The notes beneath the pieces are model-generated. The model was not told where the DNA came from, did not search any database, and was given only the letters and a program-made list of their open reading frames with translations. A program made the position numbers and the translations under genes. Positions 17,243 through 26,543 of a DNA stretch of 64,000 bases are shown here, one piece after another; within the stretch, counting starts at the first letter, position 1, and the number at the start of each line of letters is the position of its first letter. The stretch lies in assembly GCA_965230485.1 (NCBI GenBank), contig CBDDLA010000001.1, positions 3,100,001 to 3,164,000 of the forward strand. Reading direction: 5' to 3'. This DNA is from Putridiphycobacter sp965230485. Its GTDB lineage: Bacteria; Bacteroidota; Bacteroidia; Flavobacteriales_D; Crocinitomicaceae.

Positions 17243-17389
17243 TTAGGCTGCTTGAAAGTATAGCTTTTTAAACCAGTTAATTGGTAATTATCACACTTAA
17301 TCATGTCTTTGATAAATTTGCTACAAAGTAATCGAAATCAAATAAAATATTTTGTAAATTGGTAACCAGCTTCTTAGTAAATCAAAAAA

Positions 17390-18442
17390 ATGATGAAATA
17401 CGTTTTTCCAAACTGGACAGAGTATTTAGAAGATCTTTTCTCAAAAGAAAATAAAAATAAGTATTCGTTTCCTGAAAAAGTACAATTAACTGATCTATTG
17501 GATAAATTAAATTATTTGAACGAAAATAAATCAGTTATTAAAACGGATCCAGCCAAATTATCAGAGTTACTTTTATCCAATGGTCAAATGCAATTTGGCT
17601 TCACTGAAATTCAAGAAGAGAGGTTAATCGAAAATTTGAAAAATGCACAACTTGGAAATGATCAGTTTATTGTCATAGGAGACTCAAGTGCTCACGACTT
17701 TATAAAGGTAGATGAGCGAATAAAGGATGTTTTAGGAATTGAACCAGAAGAGTTTAATCTGGCAAGAATTTGCGGACTTGATACAACTCATGAGCTTTTT
17801 CATCCAGAAGATATCATTCATGTTTTAAGAATTACATCATTTATTATTGTAGTTGCAAGCCTGAAAGGGATTCAAATTAACCCTTATAAGGACTATTTTA
17901 GAGTGCGATTTAGAACTGGCTATAGCCAGGAATCAATGAAATTCACTATGGAGCGTAAAATTTATTTGAGTTCTAAGAATTCAAATGAAAACAGGTTGAT
18001 ACATTTTGATGTTTGGACTAAAACCCACTATTGGAATAGTTTTGAAGGTATAATTGCAGTGTTTGAGTCTCCAGAATCAGGAAAGCGTAACTTTATATCT
18101 CTATTAGTATATATTTTAAACGCAATGGCTCTCGGTTTTAGCCCAAAAGACCTGTTTTTGCTGTCCATAATTAATAATCATAAATCCAACAAGGAGCAGT
18201 TAGAAGTGCTTAATAAATTGTTCAGAGAGAAAAATGGATTAACTTCAGAATTAATGTCGGATGTTCAATTCAAGCATTTCAAAAGATATTTAACAAAAAA
18301 AATTGATAGCGCTATTTTAATGGATTTACATCCATTATCAGATAGAGATAATTTGACACGTTCGAGTCTTAGCTTTAAAGCGACACAATTGGGACTTCTC
18401 AAAAGACCCCAATGCTTCGAAGAAATTTTACTAAATATTTAA
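17390..18442 (+). CDS. PAS-fold protein of unknown function, possibly regulatory
   Basis: The 350-residue soluble protein has no signal peptide or membrane helix. The middle part (about 95-225) resembles a PAS_3 fold as in Bacteroidota PAS-LuxR regulators: VDERIKDVLGIEPEEF, then HPEDI, then FRVRFR and FDVWTKT strands. The segment FSPKDLFLLSIINNHKSNKE occupies the place where such regulators have a LuxR-type helix-turn-helix, but it is too divergent to call. It may be a degenerate regulator or a sensor. It stands alone, with 197 nt before it and a hairpin after it at 18466. Confidence 0.6.
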   Translation: MMKYVFPNWTEYLEDLFSKENKNKYSFPEKVQLTDLLDKLNYLNENKSVIKTDPAKLSELLLSNGQMQFGFTEIQEERLIENLKNAQLGNDQFIVIGDSSAHDFIKVDERIKDVLGIEPEEFNLARICGLDTTHELFHPEDIIHVLRITSFIIVVASLKGIQINPYKDYFRVRFRTGYSQESMKFTMERKIYLSSKNSNENRLIHFDVWTKTHYWNSFEGIIAVFESPESGKRNFISLLVYILNAMALGFSPKDLFLLSIINNHKSNKEQLEVLNKLFREKNGLTSELMSDVQFKHFKRYLTKKIDSAILMDLHPLSDRDNLTRSSLSFKATQLGLLKRPQCFEEILLNI

Positions 18443-18465
18443 TTCTCAAATATACTAGTTTGGTA

Positions 18466-18491
18466 ACATTTACGACTTTGTCGTAAAATGT
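18466..18491 (+). terminator. Possible terminator hairpin after the PAS-fold gene
   Basis: ACATTTACGAC and GTCGTAAAATGT pair with one bulged base around a TTT loop. The run CTCTTTTTCTTT follows about 8 nt later. It lies 24 nt after the stop codon. Confidence 0.45.
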
Positions 18492-18713
18492 AAATTGCTC
18501 TTTTTCTTTGCTTAAGTTTGAGTGAACCTTTAAATCTTAAACTTTAATTCAATGCTCATCTTTCTATTTTTTGTTCTGAAGAATAGTAGGAATTCTGAAT
18601 TTGATTTTCGTAAAAAGGTTTGAAATAGACATGTATTTTCTCAGTAGCTACGGGAATGATTTGGGGAAGCCGAAAACCAAATTTAGAGTAGGCAAAATAG
18701 AAAAAATAGTACA

Positions 18714-19607
18714 ATGAAAAAATATCTTAATTTTAAGCCCATAACTGGTGCACTAATAATGGTTGCATTAATATCACCAGATTTAACAGCTCAAGTTTTT
18801 CCAGGATCTAATAATACGAGCGGGAACTACCCTTCAGCTCTAGGACATAATCATACTGTTGGCGGGGGATCCGCAGCGTTTGCAGCAGGAATGAGTAATT
18901 CAGCCTTTGGCTACACCTCTGTGTGTTTCGGAGAGAATTCGCAGGCAACATCAAACTATTCCATGGCTTTTGGAACTTATTGTGTATCGGATTCCTATTA
19001 TTCATTTTCGAAGGGACATAGGGCTGAAGCAAAAAATGATTTTACTATGGCTTATGGTAAAAATGTAAAAGCTACCGGACATACCTCTTTTGTGATTGGC
19101 ACAGGTGTTAGTAAGTTTACAGGTCAACAGCTTATTAACAATATTGATAATTCTTTGATGATTGGCTTTAACGTCAATAATTCTCTAACGCCAAGTGTTT
19201 TTGTTGGCCCTGCAGACCCAACTATTGAGCGACCAGGTAAAGTTGCTATTGGTACAATAGAAACACCAGATGAACTCGACAATGGAAATATTGATATTTT
19301 GCATTACACGTTATATGTTAGAGGAGGTTTACTATCTGATGAAGTGAGAGTAAGAACCAATTGGGCTGACTATGTTTTTGAAGATAGTTACCAATTAAAA
19401 CCATTATTTGAAGTAGAATCATTCATTAACACTAACGGCCATTTACCAAATGTGCCTTCAGCGAAAGAGGTTGAAGCAGGTGGTATTGAAATTGGCGATA
19501 TGACTAGAATCCAACAAGAGAAAATAGAAGAGTTGACCTTGTACATTATCGATTTACAAAAACAAATTAATAAGTTGGAGAATAGGTTAGATGAAAGAGA
19601 CAAATAA
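18714..19607 (+). CDS. Exported protein with YadA-head-like repeats and C-terminal coiled coil
   Basis: The 297-residue protein has a signal peptide ending near TAQ (about residue 27). Next are about six short repeats of the SxAxGxxS type (FAAGMSNSAFGYTSV, QATSNYSMAFGTY, AEAKNDFTMAYGKN) as in trimeric autotransporter heads. A conserved Bacteroidota module with GHLPNVPSAKEVEAGGIEIG leads to a helix IEELTLYIIDLQKQINKLE ending the protein. Such proteins resemble tail-fibre or adhesin stalks, where the last part may drive trimer formation. No T9SS domain is present. The next gene starts 14 nt later and is probably co-transcribed. Confidence 0.75.
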   Translation: MKKYLNFKPITGALIMVALISPDLTAQVFPGSNNTSGNYPSALGHNHTVGGGSAAFAAGMSNSAFGYTSVCFGENSQATSNYSMAFGTYCVSDSYYSFSKGHRAEAKNDFTMAYGKNVKATGHTSFVIGTGVSKFTGQQLINNIDNSLMIGFNVNNSLTPSVFVGPADPTIERPGKVAIGTIETPDELDNGNIDILHYTLYVRGGLLSDEVRVRTNWADYVFEDSYQLKPLFEVESFINTNGHLPNVPSAKEVEAGGIEIGDMTRIQQEKIEELTLYIIDLQKQINKLENRLDERDK

Positions 19608-19621
19608 GAAATTTAGATATT

Positions 19622-21829
19622 ATGAAAAGTTTTATAAAATTAATACCTGTTTTCATGAGTCTATTGTATTGTCCTTTTTTAAATGCTCAGGTTAAGGTTA
19701 ATCCTATAGTCGACAATATAAGGTATTGGATGGAAATGGTAGAATTGGGTCTTGTTGCTCCCAATCCTGAAATTGAGATTCCAGTCTCAAGATACAAAGG
19801 AACACAAATAGAAACTCCCTATAGTTCAGCATCTTCACCGGATGTCCCCCTAATTACTTTAGGAGTCAATACGCAAACCGAAAATACTGTTTTTGTTAAT
19901 CCTACAAATAATCAATATGTATTAAATTCTAATAATTCAATTGGTGGAGCAGTTTCTCCGGGAACAGCAAATGCACTTATATCTGTTGATGGAGGCGCTA
20001 ATTGGTCAGGTTCCATAAATGCTGTTGGAGGCCATGAGAACAAAGGTGATCCAGCAGCAGTAGTTGATCTAAATGGAAATTACTATGTAGGATACATTGA
20101 TACGGAATCTGCAAATGATCCTTCAAAAAAAAAGGGGCAAGCCATCTCTAAATCAATAAATGGAGGTACTACATGGACCGATCATGTGATAAAGGATGGT
20201 TTTAATTCAAGTGCTAACCTTAGTCTTCCAATCCTTGATAAAAATCATCTCTGGGTCGACAACAGCCCTATAAGTCCCTATGTTGGGAACCTTTATTGTG
20301 CTTGGACTGAATTAACGGGGAGTAATGTGAATCCTAATAATGGCGAAATTGATTTTAGTACGTCAACTGATGGAGGGCTTACATGGACAGCAGCACCTTC
20401 TGGTATTAGTTGTGCAGCAAATCCGGGAGGTCTTAGTTCATGCTCACCTAATGTAACTAATACTTCAACACACCAAGGGGTCAATATTCAAACTGGACCT
20501 AATGGTGAAGTATACGCGGTATGGTCAATTTATGATGGAAGCTCTCAAGTTTGGCCTCATCCGCCTGAAAATGCGCTTGGTTTTGCTAAGTCTTTAGACG
20601 GTGGACAAACTTTTGCGCCAGCAAGTAGGATCGAGAATAATGGCAATTTTTCATTGGTTAATGGCACGAATATTAATGGCATTAGATGGTCTCCACCAAG
20701 CCCTAATCCGAATAATTTGACGAACCCAATTGGAAAACATATGAGAACAAATTCCTTTCCTTGCATGGCAGTCGATATAAGACAATTCGGTTATGGGAGC
20801 GGTTTTATTTATGTAGTTTGGGCAAACGAAGGTGATCCAAACAATAATAACATTGGAACAGATATCAGCATTTATATGACGAGATCAACTAATGGTGGTG
20901 CTACGTGGGAGGACCCAGTAAGAGTAAATCAAGATCCTCTAGGTAATAAGCAGTTTTTCCCCTGGATTACTTGTGATCCAACAACTGGTGAACTTAGTGT
21001 TATTTTTTATGATGATAGAGATGTTGGTCCGGCTGAATTGGAAACTTGGGTTGCAGTATCGCGTGACCAAGGAAACACTTGGAAAGACTTTAGAGTGAGT
21101 GATGTTGCGTTTACGCCAACGCCAATTCCAGGTTCAGCAAAGCATTATATGGGCGATTATATTGGTATTTCGGCACGAGATGGTAAGGTTTACCCTGTTT
21201 GGACTGATAATAGAGTGGATCCGAATAATAATAATGCGCAGATTCATCTTGCTTATACTTCGCCATTCTGCTTAAGCTGTCAACCACATTTATATCTTCC
21301 TACTGCAGTCAATAATACAATTGATGAGCAAGAGGCATATTATACCATTGAGGCAGTAAATGAAATATCGAATAATTCGGATGCAGTTTACCTGGCTGGT
21401 GAGGAAGTATTAATGGGAGATGGGTTTTCAGTGCATGGTAATTCACAGTACAGAGCGTATATAGATGTATGCAATGGCACCTTCATAAAATCTGCACCGT
21501 ACGATCCAAATCAACCTATTGCACAACCAAAGAAAAAGAAACCAATTAGCTATTTTGAACCAAAAGAAGAACACATTGAACTAAGTATATCACCAAACCC
21601 CACATCTGGAATTTTTACAGTTGTTTTGGATGATGAATCAATATTAGAAACTTTTGATTTGAAAATATATAGTATGAGTGGTGGACTAGTCTATCAAAAT
21701 AAATTTAATGGAGAAGGACACAACCAGTTTCAAGTAGATATTTCTGAATTTAGAACAGGTGTCTACTTTATTGAATTGAAAAATTCTATAAACAGTAGTG
21801 TTTATAGCGGTAAAATAGTAAAGGATTAA
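19622..21829 (+). CDS. Secreted sialidase-fold (Asp-box) protein with T9SS sorting domain
   Basis: The 735-residue protein has a signal peptide ending near LNAQ. A six-bladed propeller is suggested by Asp-box motifs SVDGGANW, SINGGTTW, STDGGLTW, SLDGGQTF, STNGGATW and SRDQGNTW. Near residues 555-620 lies a 3-coathanger-stack-like module (AGEEVLMGDGFSV, then YRAYIDVC) that recurs in the protein at 62749. The end (SPNPTSGIFTVVL to the last residue) is a type A T9SS sorting domain, so the protein should be secreted or held on the cell surface. Whether it cleaves sialic acid is unknown, as the catalytic Arg triad is not evident. Confidence 0.85.
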   Translation: MKSFIKLIPVFMSLLYCPFLNAQVKVNPIVDNIRYWMEMVELGLVAPNPEIEIPVSRYKGTQIETPYSSASSPDVPLITLGVNTQTENTVFVNPTNNQYVLNSNNSIGGAVSPGTANALISVDGGANWSGSINAVGGHENKGDPAAVVDLNGNYYVGYIDTESANDPSKKKGQAISKSINGGTTWTDHVIKDGFNSSANLSLPILDKNHLWVDNSPISPYVGNLYCAWTELTGSNVNPNNGEIDFSTSTDGGLTWTAAPSGISCAANPGGLSSCSPNVTNTSTHQGVNIQTGPNGEVYAVWSIYDGSSQVWPHPPENALGFAKSLDGGQTFAPASRIENNGNFSLVNGTNINGIRWSPPSPNPNNLTNPIGKHMRTNSFPCMAVDIRQFGYGSGFIYVVWANEGDPNNNNIGTDISIYMTRSTNGGATWEDPVRVNQDPLGNKQFFPWITCDPTTGELSVIFYDDRDVGPAELETWVAVSRDQGNTWKDFRVSDVAFTPTPIPGSAKHYMGDYIGISARDGKVYPVWTDNRVDPNNNNAQIHLAYTSPFCLSCQPHLYLPTAVNNTIDEQEAYYTIEAVNEISNNSDAVYLAGEEVLMGDGFSVHGNSQYRAYIDVCNGTFIKSAPYDPNQPIAQPKKKKPISYFEPKEEHIELSISPNPTSGIFTVVLDDESILETFDLKIYSMSGGLVYQNKFNGEGHNQFQVDISEFRTGVYFIELKNSINSSVYSGKIVKD

Positions 21830-21857
21830 TTTCCCAATTTTTAATTATGTTTTAGAT

Positions 21858-21887
21858 AAAGCCATCCTTTAAGAGGATGGCTTTTTT
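21858..21887 (+). terminator. Strong intrinsic terminator
   Basis: AAAGCCATCCT and AGGATGGCTTT form a perfect 11-bp stem with a 5-nt loop, and the T-run continues to 21887. It lies about 29 nt after the stop of the sialidase-fold gene and ends the 18.7-21.8 kb transcription unit. Confidence 0.9.
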
Positions 21888-21913
21888 AGTATCTAAGAAA
21901 TCTATTGAAAGAT

Positions 21914-22207
21914 CTACATAATAAGGTTGAAAATAATGATAATTGTGTCAATTAATATTGCACTGATTGATAGATTAAGAATCCATCTCATTGGCATAAC
22001 GGCCAAACAAGAAGATAGTGCAGCCATAGTAGGAAAAACAATTAAGGCCATTTGAACGGTTGAATCTATTCCTCCTAATCCTACTGCAATCCCACCTAAA
22101 CACCCTACGAGTATCAATGCAGCAGAAATTACAGAAAATCGAGCGTGTTCAATTTCATTTCCAAATATTTTATCCCAAAATCCTAAATTTTCTTTACTTA
22201 TTTCCAT
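21914..22207 (-). CDS. Small three-helix membrane protein, unknown function
   Basis: The 97-residue protein has an amphipathic, charged N-terminus (about 1-22) followed by three hydrophobic segments at about 24-46, 50-72 and 75-97. It does not match a family I recognise. There is no signal peptidase site, so it should sit in the inner membrane. What makes it stand out is its promoter region: a TAGATTTG box at 22231-22238 and a TGA-N6-TCA palindrome 56 bp upstream of it. This is nearly the same layout as the usp-usp-crp operon. A role connected to respiration or stress is therefore inferred from shared control, not from the sequence itself. Confidence 0.7.
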   Translation of the reverse strand: MEISKENLGFWDKIFGNEIEHARFSVISAALILVGCLGGIAVGLGGIDSTVQMALIVFPTMAALSSCLAVMPMRWILNLSISAILIDTIIIIFNLIM

Positions 22208-22230
22208 AATTAAACTATTAATATACAGAA

Positions 22231-22238
22231 CAAATCTA
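22231..22238 (-). promoter_or_regulatory. TAnnTTTG promoter element of the small membrane protein gene
   Basis: The minus strand reads TAGATTTG, a full match to the -7 consensus, 23 nt before the ATG. The operator palindrome centre is 56 bp upstream. Confidence 0.6.
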
Positions 22239-22284
22239 CTACCATATGAGTCATATTAAAATGACCCTTCTCATCACAAATGAG

Positions 22285-22296
22285 TGACTTTTATCA
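22285..22296. promoter_or_regulatory. Predicted CRP/FNR-type operator upstream of the small membrane protein gene
   Basis: On the minus strand this reads TGATAAAAGTCA, one base different from the two identical sites at 418-429 and 9468-9479. Its spacing to the promoter box (56 bp) almost equals that of the usp operon (57 bp). A degenerate second copy, TGACCCTTCTCA, lies at 22262-22273. Confidence 0.6.
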
Positions 22297-22492
22297 TTGA
22301 CCGGATTAGCCTGAACCTTGAAATCCGGTAAGTTTCACGTTCACTTAAAGCAACGAGCAATCTATGTGATCTAAGAAAGATTTTAACGTGGAGATCATAT
22401 CATTAATGAATCTGAGGTGGATGCTGTCAAGATACAGATTTGTGGTTTTAGTAATTAATATGTGTAGAATATGCTATAAAGTATTTTTAGCT

Positions 22493-22500
22493 TACCTTTG
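22493..22500 (+). promoter_or_regulatory. TAnnTTTG promoter element of the 14-repeat FG-GAP gene
   Basis: TACCTTTG is a full match to the -7 consensus, 60 nt before the ATG at 22561. No clear TTTG is seen at -33. Confidence 0.5.
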
Positions 22501-22560
22501 CCATATAATTGATTACTAGAATCAATAGCCTTATACTCTAACGATAAGATAAATTAAAAA

Positions 22561-25500
22561 ATGATACGAAACATTGTTCTTTACCTTGCATTATTTTCTA
22601 ATATAATTTGCTTTTCGCAAAAAGTAGAATTTGAGCAGGTTACTCCGCTTCTTCCATCATATAATCTAATAGCCGATTTTGAGGCGGTTAGTGATTCAGA
22701 TTTGCAATTTGGAGATATTGATAATGATGGAGATGAAGATGTAATAATTGCAGGTTTAAGCGGAACTGGCGATCGTTCTGTTAGAGTGTATCGAAATGAT
22801 GCTGGTGTTGGGTTTAGAAGAGTTTGGTCTGACTCAGTCTTTCTGGGTACAGATCAAGGGACAGTAAATTTTAGTGATGTAGATAACGATAACGACCTTG
22901 ATGTTTTAATTACAGGAACTTATCCCAACGGACCGTCTTCTTATCCGAATTCAAGTAATTTGTACCTTAATGATGGCTTTGGAAATTTCACAAGAGACTT
23001 AACGAATACTTTTATTAATGTACATGCAAGTGCTGTTGCCTTCATTGATATTGAAGGCGACTTAGATTCTGATGTAATTATTTCTGGAAGGTCAAACAGT
23101 GGAGATGCATTAATAGCGCTTTATGTAAATGATGGTCTTGGCAATTTTTCATTAACATCTGGTAATCCATTCGACAGTATTAAGTACGGTGCTATTGATG
23201 TGGCCGATATAGATAATGATTCTGATATGGATATTATTATTTCTGGTGAAAATAACGATTTAGATAGGATTACCGAGCTATATGTGAATGATGGTTTAGG
23301 GAATTTTTCCGGAACACTCAACGATACTGTATTTGATGGAATGAAAAATGGAGATATTGTTTTTCAAGATGTAGATTATAACGGTACTGCTGACCTAGCT
23401 ATTGTCGGCGAAAATCAACTGGGTCAAAATATTTCCAGATTATATTTGAATAATGGATCAGGAATCTTTACCAGTTCCACCAGTTCAACAATTGCAAGTG
23501 CTGATAAATCTAGCTTAGCATTTGGTGATGTTAACGGTGATAATTTCGCAGATCTTTTTATTATTGGACAATTCGATACGAGACTATATACTAATAATGG
23601 CTCAGGTGTTTTTACACATTCTTTAGCAGATACGGTATTTAAATCTACGTCGAATGGGGCAATTGGTTTTTCAGACATAGATGGTGATAATGATCTAGAT
23701 ATATTGATGACTGGAGAACTTTGGCCTGCTGGTTTAGCGGAAATGTATTATAATGATGGACAAGGACACTTCTCTTTTGTTTCTGGTACTGCATTTAATG
23801 GAGGAGATCTTGTTGCTTTAGCTGATATTGATGGCGATAATGATTTGGATGCTTTTATAATGGGATACAATTATAATTTTGATTATAACTCTTATTTATA
23901 TTTAAATGATGGTCACGCTAACTTTACACCTTGGGATTCAACATCCATTCTTCCTTTACAAAATGCAGCGGCTGATTTTGCAGATATTGATGGAGATGGA
24001 GATCAGGACTTATTGGTTTGTGGAGGTTTGCTCACGTCAGGTCATAAACGAACACGACTATACACAAATAACGGTGCGGGTGTTTTCTCTTTAGTAAGTG
24101 GAACACCCTTTGTATATGTAGAAGATGGTGATGTTGAATTTGCTGATATTGATGGCGATAATGATTTTGATGTTTTAATTACGGGGAGAGAGATTGGTTC
24201 AGGTAATGGTAGTCACAGCAGCTTATACATTAATGATGGCTCAGGGAATTTCACAATGGTAACAGGCATTCCACTTGATTTTATAAGTAAAGGAGCTGTA
24301 AAATTTGGAGACATTGATGGTGACAATGATTTAGACCTAGTGATGGCTGGCTTGAGCTTATTTACGGGAGACCCTGAGACCACTTTATACATCAATGATG
24401 GTTCTGGCAATTTTTCACTCACTTCTGACCCTTTTATTGACGTTTATGTTAGTTCTATAGCCATAGGAGATATTGATAATGATAACGATAATGACGTCAT
24501 TGTAATGGGATGGCAAAGTACTGCTTGGGGTGATAGATGTAAAATATACCTAAATGATGGTTCAGGCAATTTTACTTATTTGAGTGAAGTGCTTGGATCA
24601 GAATATGGAACAGTTTTGTTATCGGATATTGACAATGATATGGATTTGGACATGTTGGTAACTGGATATGGAAGGAGTAGGGCTATTACCAAGCTGTATA
24701 TTAATGATGGAACTGCCATTTTTACTGAGCAAAAATATACCATTCTTGACCAATTTAGAAAGGGTGTTGCCATTGTAGCAAACTTAGATACTGATGATAA
24801 AAAAGATGTTATTATATCAGGTGAAAATATTTCAAGGCAACATGTTACCAAATTGTACAAAAATACGACCTGTATCAACAGGTATAGTACTGATAGTATT
24901 ACAACTTGTGATAGCCTTGTTTGGATAGATGGAAATACTTATTATACGAGTAATAATACGGCTAAAGATACATTAGTCAGTTCGTTAGGTTGTGATTCAA
25001 TTATATCATTAAACTTAACAATTACTAACTCATATACTACAGATAGTTTATCGGTTTGTGATAGTTTATTATGGATAGATGGGGTAGTTTATTATTCAAG
25101 TAATACCACGGCGGTTCACGTGTTATCAGATATGAATGGATGTGATTCTACAGTTACTTTAAATTTGGATGTTACTAATTTTGACAAAACGATTAGTCAA
25201 TCTGGAACAACTTTAACCGCTCCTTTGCAATCCGGTGTAAGCTATCAGTGGCTTGATTGTAACAATAATTATTCTAAAATATCAGGAGAAATAGGTAATA
25301 CTTTTACAGCTACCATGAATGGTGACTATGCCGTTGAAATAAGCAATGGTAATTGTACCGATACCTCAAACTGTACATCAATAGTAGGCCTTAGGCTAGA
25401 TAAAACTATCCCGAATGTAAGTATTAATGTCTTTCCAAATCCAACAACAGGGGATGTAACTTTAGCTAAGAACACCGAAGGAACTTTATCAATTAAAGTT

Positions 25501-25647
25501 TACAATTCATTGGGACAAATCGTACTTGATGAAGGAAAAATCACACAAAAAAACTATCAATTCAGAATAGAGGGTAGTTCCGGAGTCTATACGTTAGAAG
25601 TGGCGTCTGAAGGTGCATTGAGACAATATCTTATCATAAAAGAATAG
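22561..25647 (+). CDS. Secreted FG-GAP/VCBS repeat protein with 14 repeats and T9SS domain
   Basis: The 1028-residue protein has a signal peptide ending near CFSQ. Residues about 45-770 hold 14 FG-GAP/VCBS repeats with calcium-loop cores such as GDIDNDGDEDVIIAG and ADIDGDGDQDLLVCG, the number needed for two seven-bladed integrin-like propellers. Two copies of a module with CDSLVWIDGNTYY follow. Next is a YQWLDCNNNYSKI module with paired cysteines, shared with three other proteins here. A type A T9SS sorting domain starts at VFPNPTTGDVTL. It should be exported and cell-surface bound, perhaps as an adhesin or binding protein. No enzyme domain is seen. It stands as a single gene. Confidence 0.9.
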   Translation: MIRNIVLYLALFSNIICFSQKVEFEQVTPLLPSYNLIADFEAVSDSDLQFGDIDNDGDEDVIIAGLSGTGDRSVRVYRNDAGVGFRRVWSDSVFLGTDQGTVNFSDVDNDNDLDVLITGTYPNGPSSYPNSSNLYLNDGFGNFTRDLTNTFINVHASAVAFIDIEGDLDSDVIISGRSNSGDALIALYVNDGLGNFSLTSGNPFDSIKYGAIDVADIDNDSDMDIIISGENNDLDRITELYVNDGLGNFSGTLNDTVFDGMKNGDIVFQDVDYNGTADLAIVGENQLGQNISRLYLNNGSGIFTSSTSSTIASADKSSLAFGDVNGDNFADLFIIGQFDTRLYTNNGSGVFTHSLADTVFKSTSNGAIGFSDIDGDNDLDILMTGELWPAGLAEMYYNDGQGHFSFVSGTAFNGGDLVALADIDGDNDLDAFIMGYNYNFDYNSYLYLNDGHANFTPWDSTSILPLQNAAADFADIDGDGDQDLLVCGGLLTSGHKRTRLYTNNGAGVFSLVSGTPFVYVEDGDVEFADIDGDNDFDVLITGREIGSGNGSHSSLYINDGSGNFTMVTGIPLDFISKGAVKFGDIDGDNDLDLVMAGLSLFTGDPETTLYINDGSGNFSLTSDPFIDVYVSSIAIGDIDNDNDNDVIVMGWQSTAWGDRCKIYLNDGSGNFTYLSEVLGSEYGTVLLSDIDNDMDLDMLVTGYGRSRAITKLYINDGTAIFTEQKYTILDQFRKGVAIVANLDTDDKKDVIISGENISRQHVTKLYKNTTCINRYSTDSITTCDSLVWIDGNTYYTSNNTAKDTLVSSLGCDSIISLNLTITNSYTTDSLSVCDSLLWIDGVVYYSSNTTAVHVLSDMNGCDSTVTLNLDVTNFDKTISQSGTTLTAPLQSGVSYQWLDCNNNYSKISGEIGNTFTATMNGDYAVEISNGNCTDTSNCTSIVGLRLDKTIPNVSINVFPNPTTGDVTLAKNTEGTLSIKVYNSLGQIVLDEGKITQKNYQFRIEGSSGVYTLEVASEGALRQYLIIKE

Positions 25648-25699
25648 TGGTTAAACAATGACAAATTATGAGCTAAAAATAATGATAAAACGAATGGTA

Positions 25700-25721
25700 T
25701 CTCAAGCCATTTGAGAATTTT
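25700..25721 (+). terminator. Possible weak terminator after the FG-GAP gene
   Basis: TCTCAA and TTGAGA pair around GCCAT, and ATTTTTCC follows. The stem is only 6 bp. It lies 53 nt after the stop codon. Confidence 0.35.
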
Positions 25722-25850
25722 TCCATTTTAATCTTCTTTATTTTCTGAGTAGCACTTGAAACGTTTATTTTCATGCTCTTCGTATTTGTATAATATTCTT
25801 TAGAGCCTCCTAGATGGAAGAGTTAGCTTGGTAGATATTTAATATCTAGA

Positions 25851-26543
25851 TTAAGGAATTACAACCACCTGTGCATTGATAGGTCTATATTTATATCTGA
25901 CCACACCACCGTGAGTTGGAGGTGCCTGAGCAGCATTAACTTCTAATGTTCTGTTCATATAAACAGTAGAGTTTCCTTCAGCAAGATTAGCTTTTGCTTG
26001 TACTCCCATCACAATGTTGGTTGAACCAACTGCGTTAGTGAAGAATAGGGCATCATTACCCCACGTCCAAGAACCAACGAAAAGTCCAACATTTTCATCA
26101 GACGATAAAGCATTCCCCACCCAAGTAAAAGTCTCAGCCTGTCCTTTTGTAATTGTGTCAAATCCAGAAGGATATGCAATTGAGTCTGCTCCAGATGGAA
26201 CATTATTAGTAAAAATATTACCATCAGTATTTGTATATGCAAAAGTACCAGTGGTCACATTTCCAGCAAACTCAAGCATATGCGCTCCCCACCAAACGTT
26301 GTAAGGCATTTGAGTACCATTGAAAGTCACATTGGCACCAGCAGAGTCAAGTTCTAATAATGTTCCAGTTGGACCTCCAAAATGGAACTGAGCTAATGCA
26401 TATGTTTTGTCATCATTCTGATTGTAGAATAGCTCATATTCTGTGTAAATCTTATCTTGGTTTACATCTGCAGAGTCTTCTTTAGTGCATGAAGTCAACA
26501 ATACACCTAGCACCATCATCATAAAAAAGGTAATTTTTTTCAT
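25851..26543 (-). CDS. Surface lipoprotein of unknown function
   Basis: The 230-residue protein starts with a lipoprotein signal peptide ending in the lipobox LTSC, so Cys19 would be lipidated. The residues after it, TKEDS, fit the X-K-(D/E)2-X surface-export signal described for Capnocytophaga lipoproteins, so display on the outside of the outer membrane is likely. The mature part is rich in Thr, Asn, Gly and aromatic residues and looks like a β-sandwich. I do not recognise a family. No enzyme motif is visible. It has no close neighbour in the same operon. Confidence 0.7.
   Translation of the reverse strand: MKKITFFMMMVLGVLLTSCTKEDSADVNQDKIYTEYELFYNQNDDKTYALAQFHFGGPTGTLLELDSAGANVTFNGTQMPYNVWWGAHMLEFAGNVTTGTFAYTNTDGNIFTNNVPSGADSIAYPSGFDTITKGQAETFTWVGNALSSDENVGLFVGSWTWGNDALFFTNAVGSTNIVMGVQAKANLAEGNSTVYMNRTLEVNAAQAPPTHGGVVRYKYRPINAQVVVIP

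Larger units (their letters stand above)
22208..22560. other. Divergent intergenic region with regulatory sites
   Basis: This 353-nt stretch contains no gene I can support. It holds the promoter and operator of the small membrane protein on the left, an inverted repeat CCGGATT/AATCCGG at 22301-22328 with a 14-nt loop, and the promoter box of the FG-GAP gene at 22493-22500. The part from 22330 to 22490 shows nothing clear. Confidence 0.5.

Noticed and set aside
22700..24700. Repeated GATATTGATGGCGATAATGAT-like DNA, possibly a repeat array
   Set aside because: The repeats are the coding of the FG-GAP calcium loops and lie at protein-repeat spacing, so they are not a CRISPR or mobile repeat.
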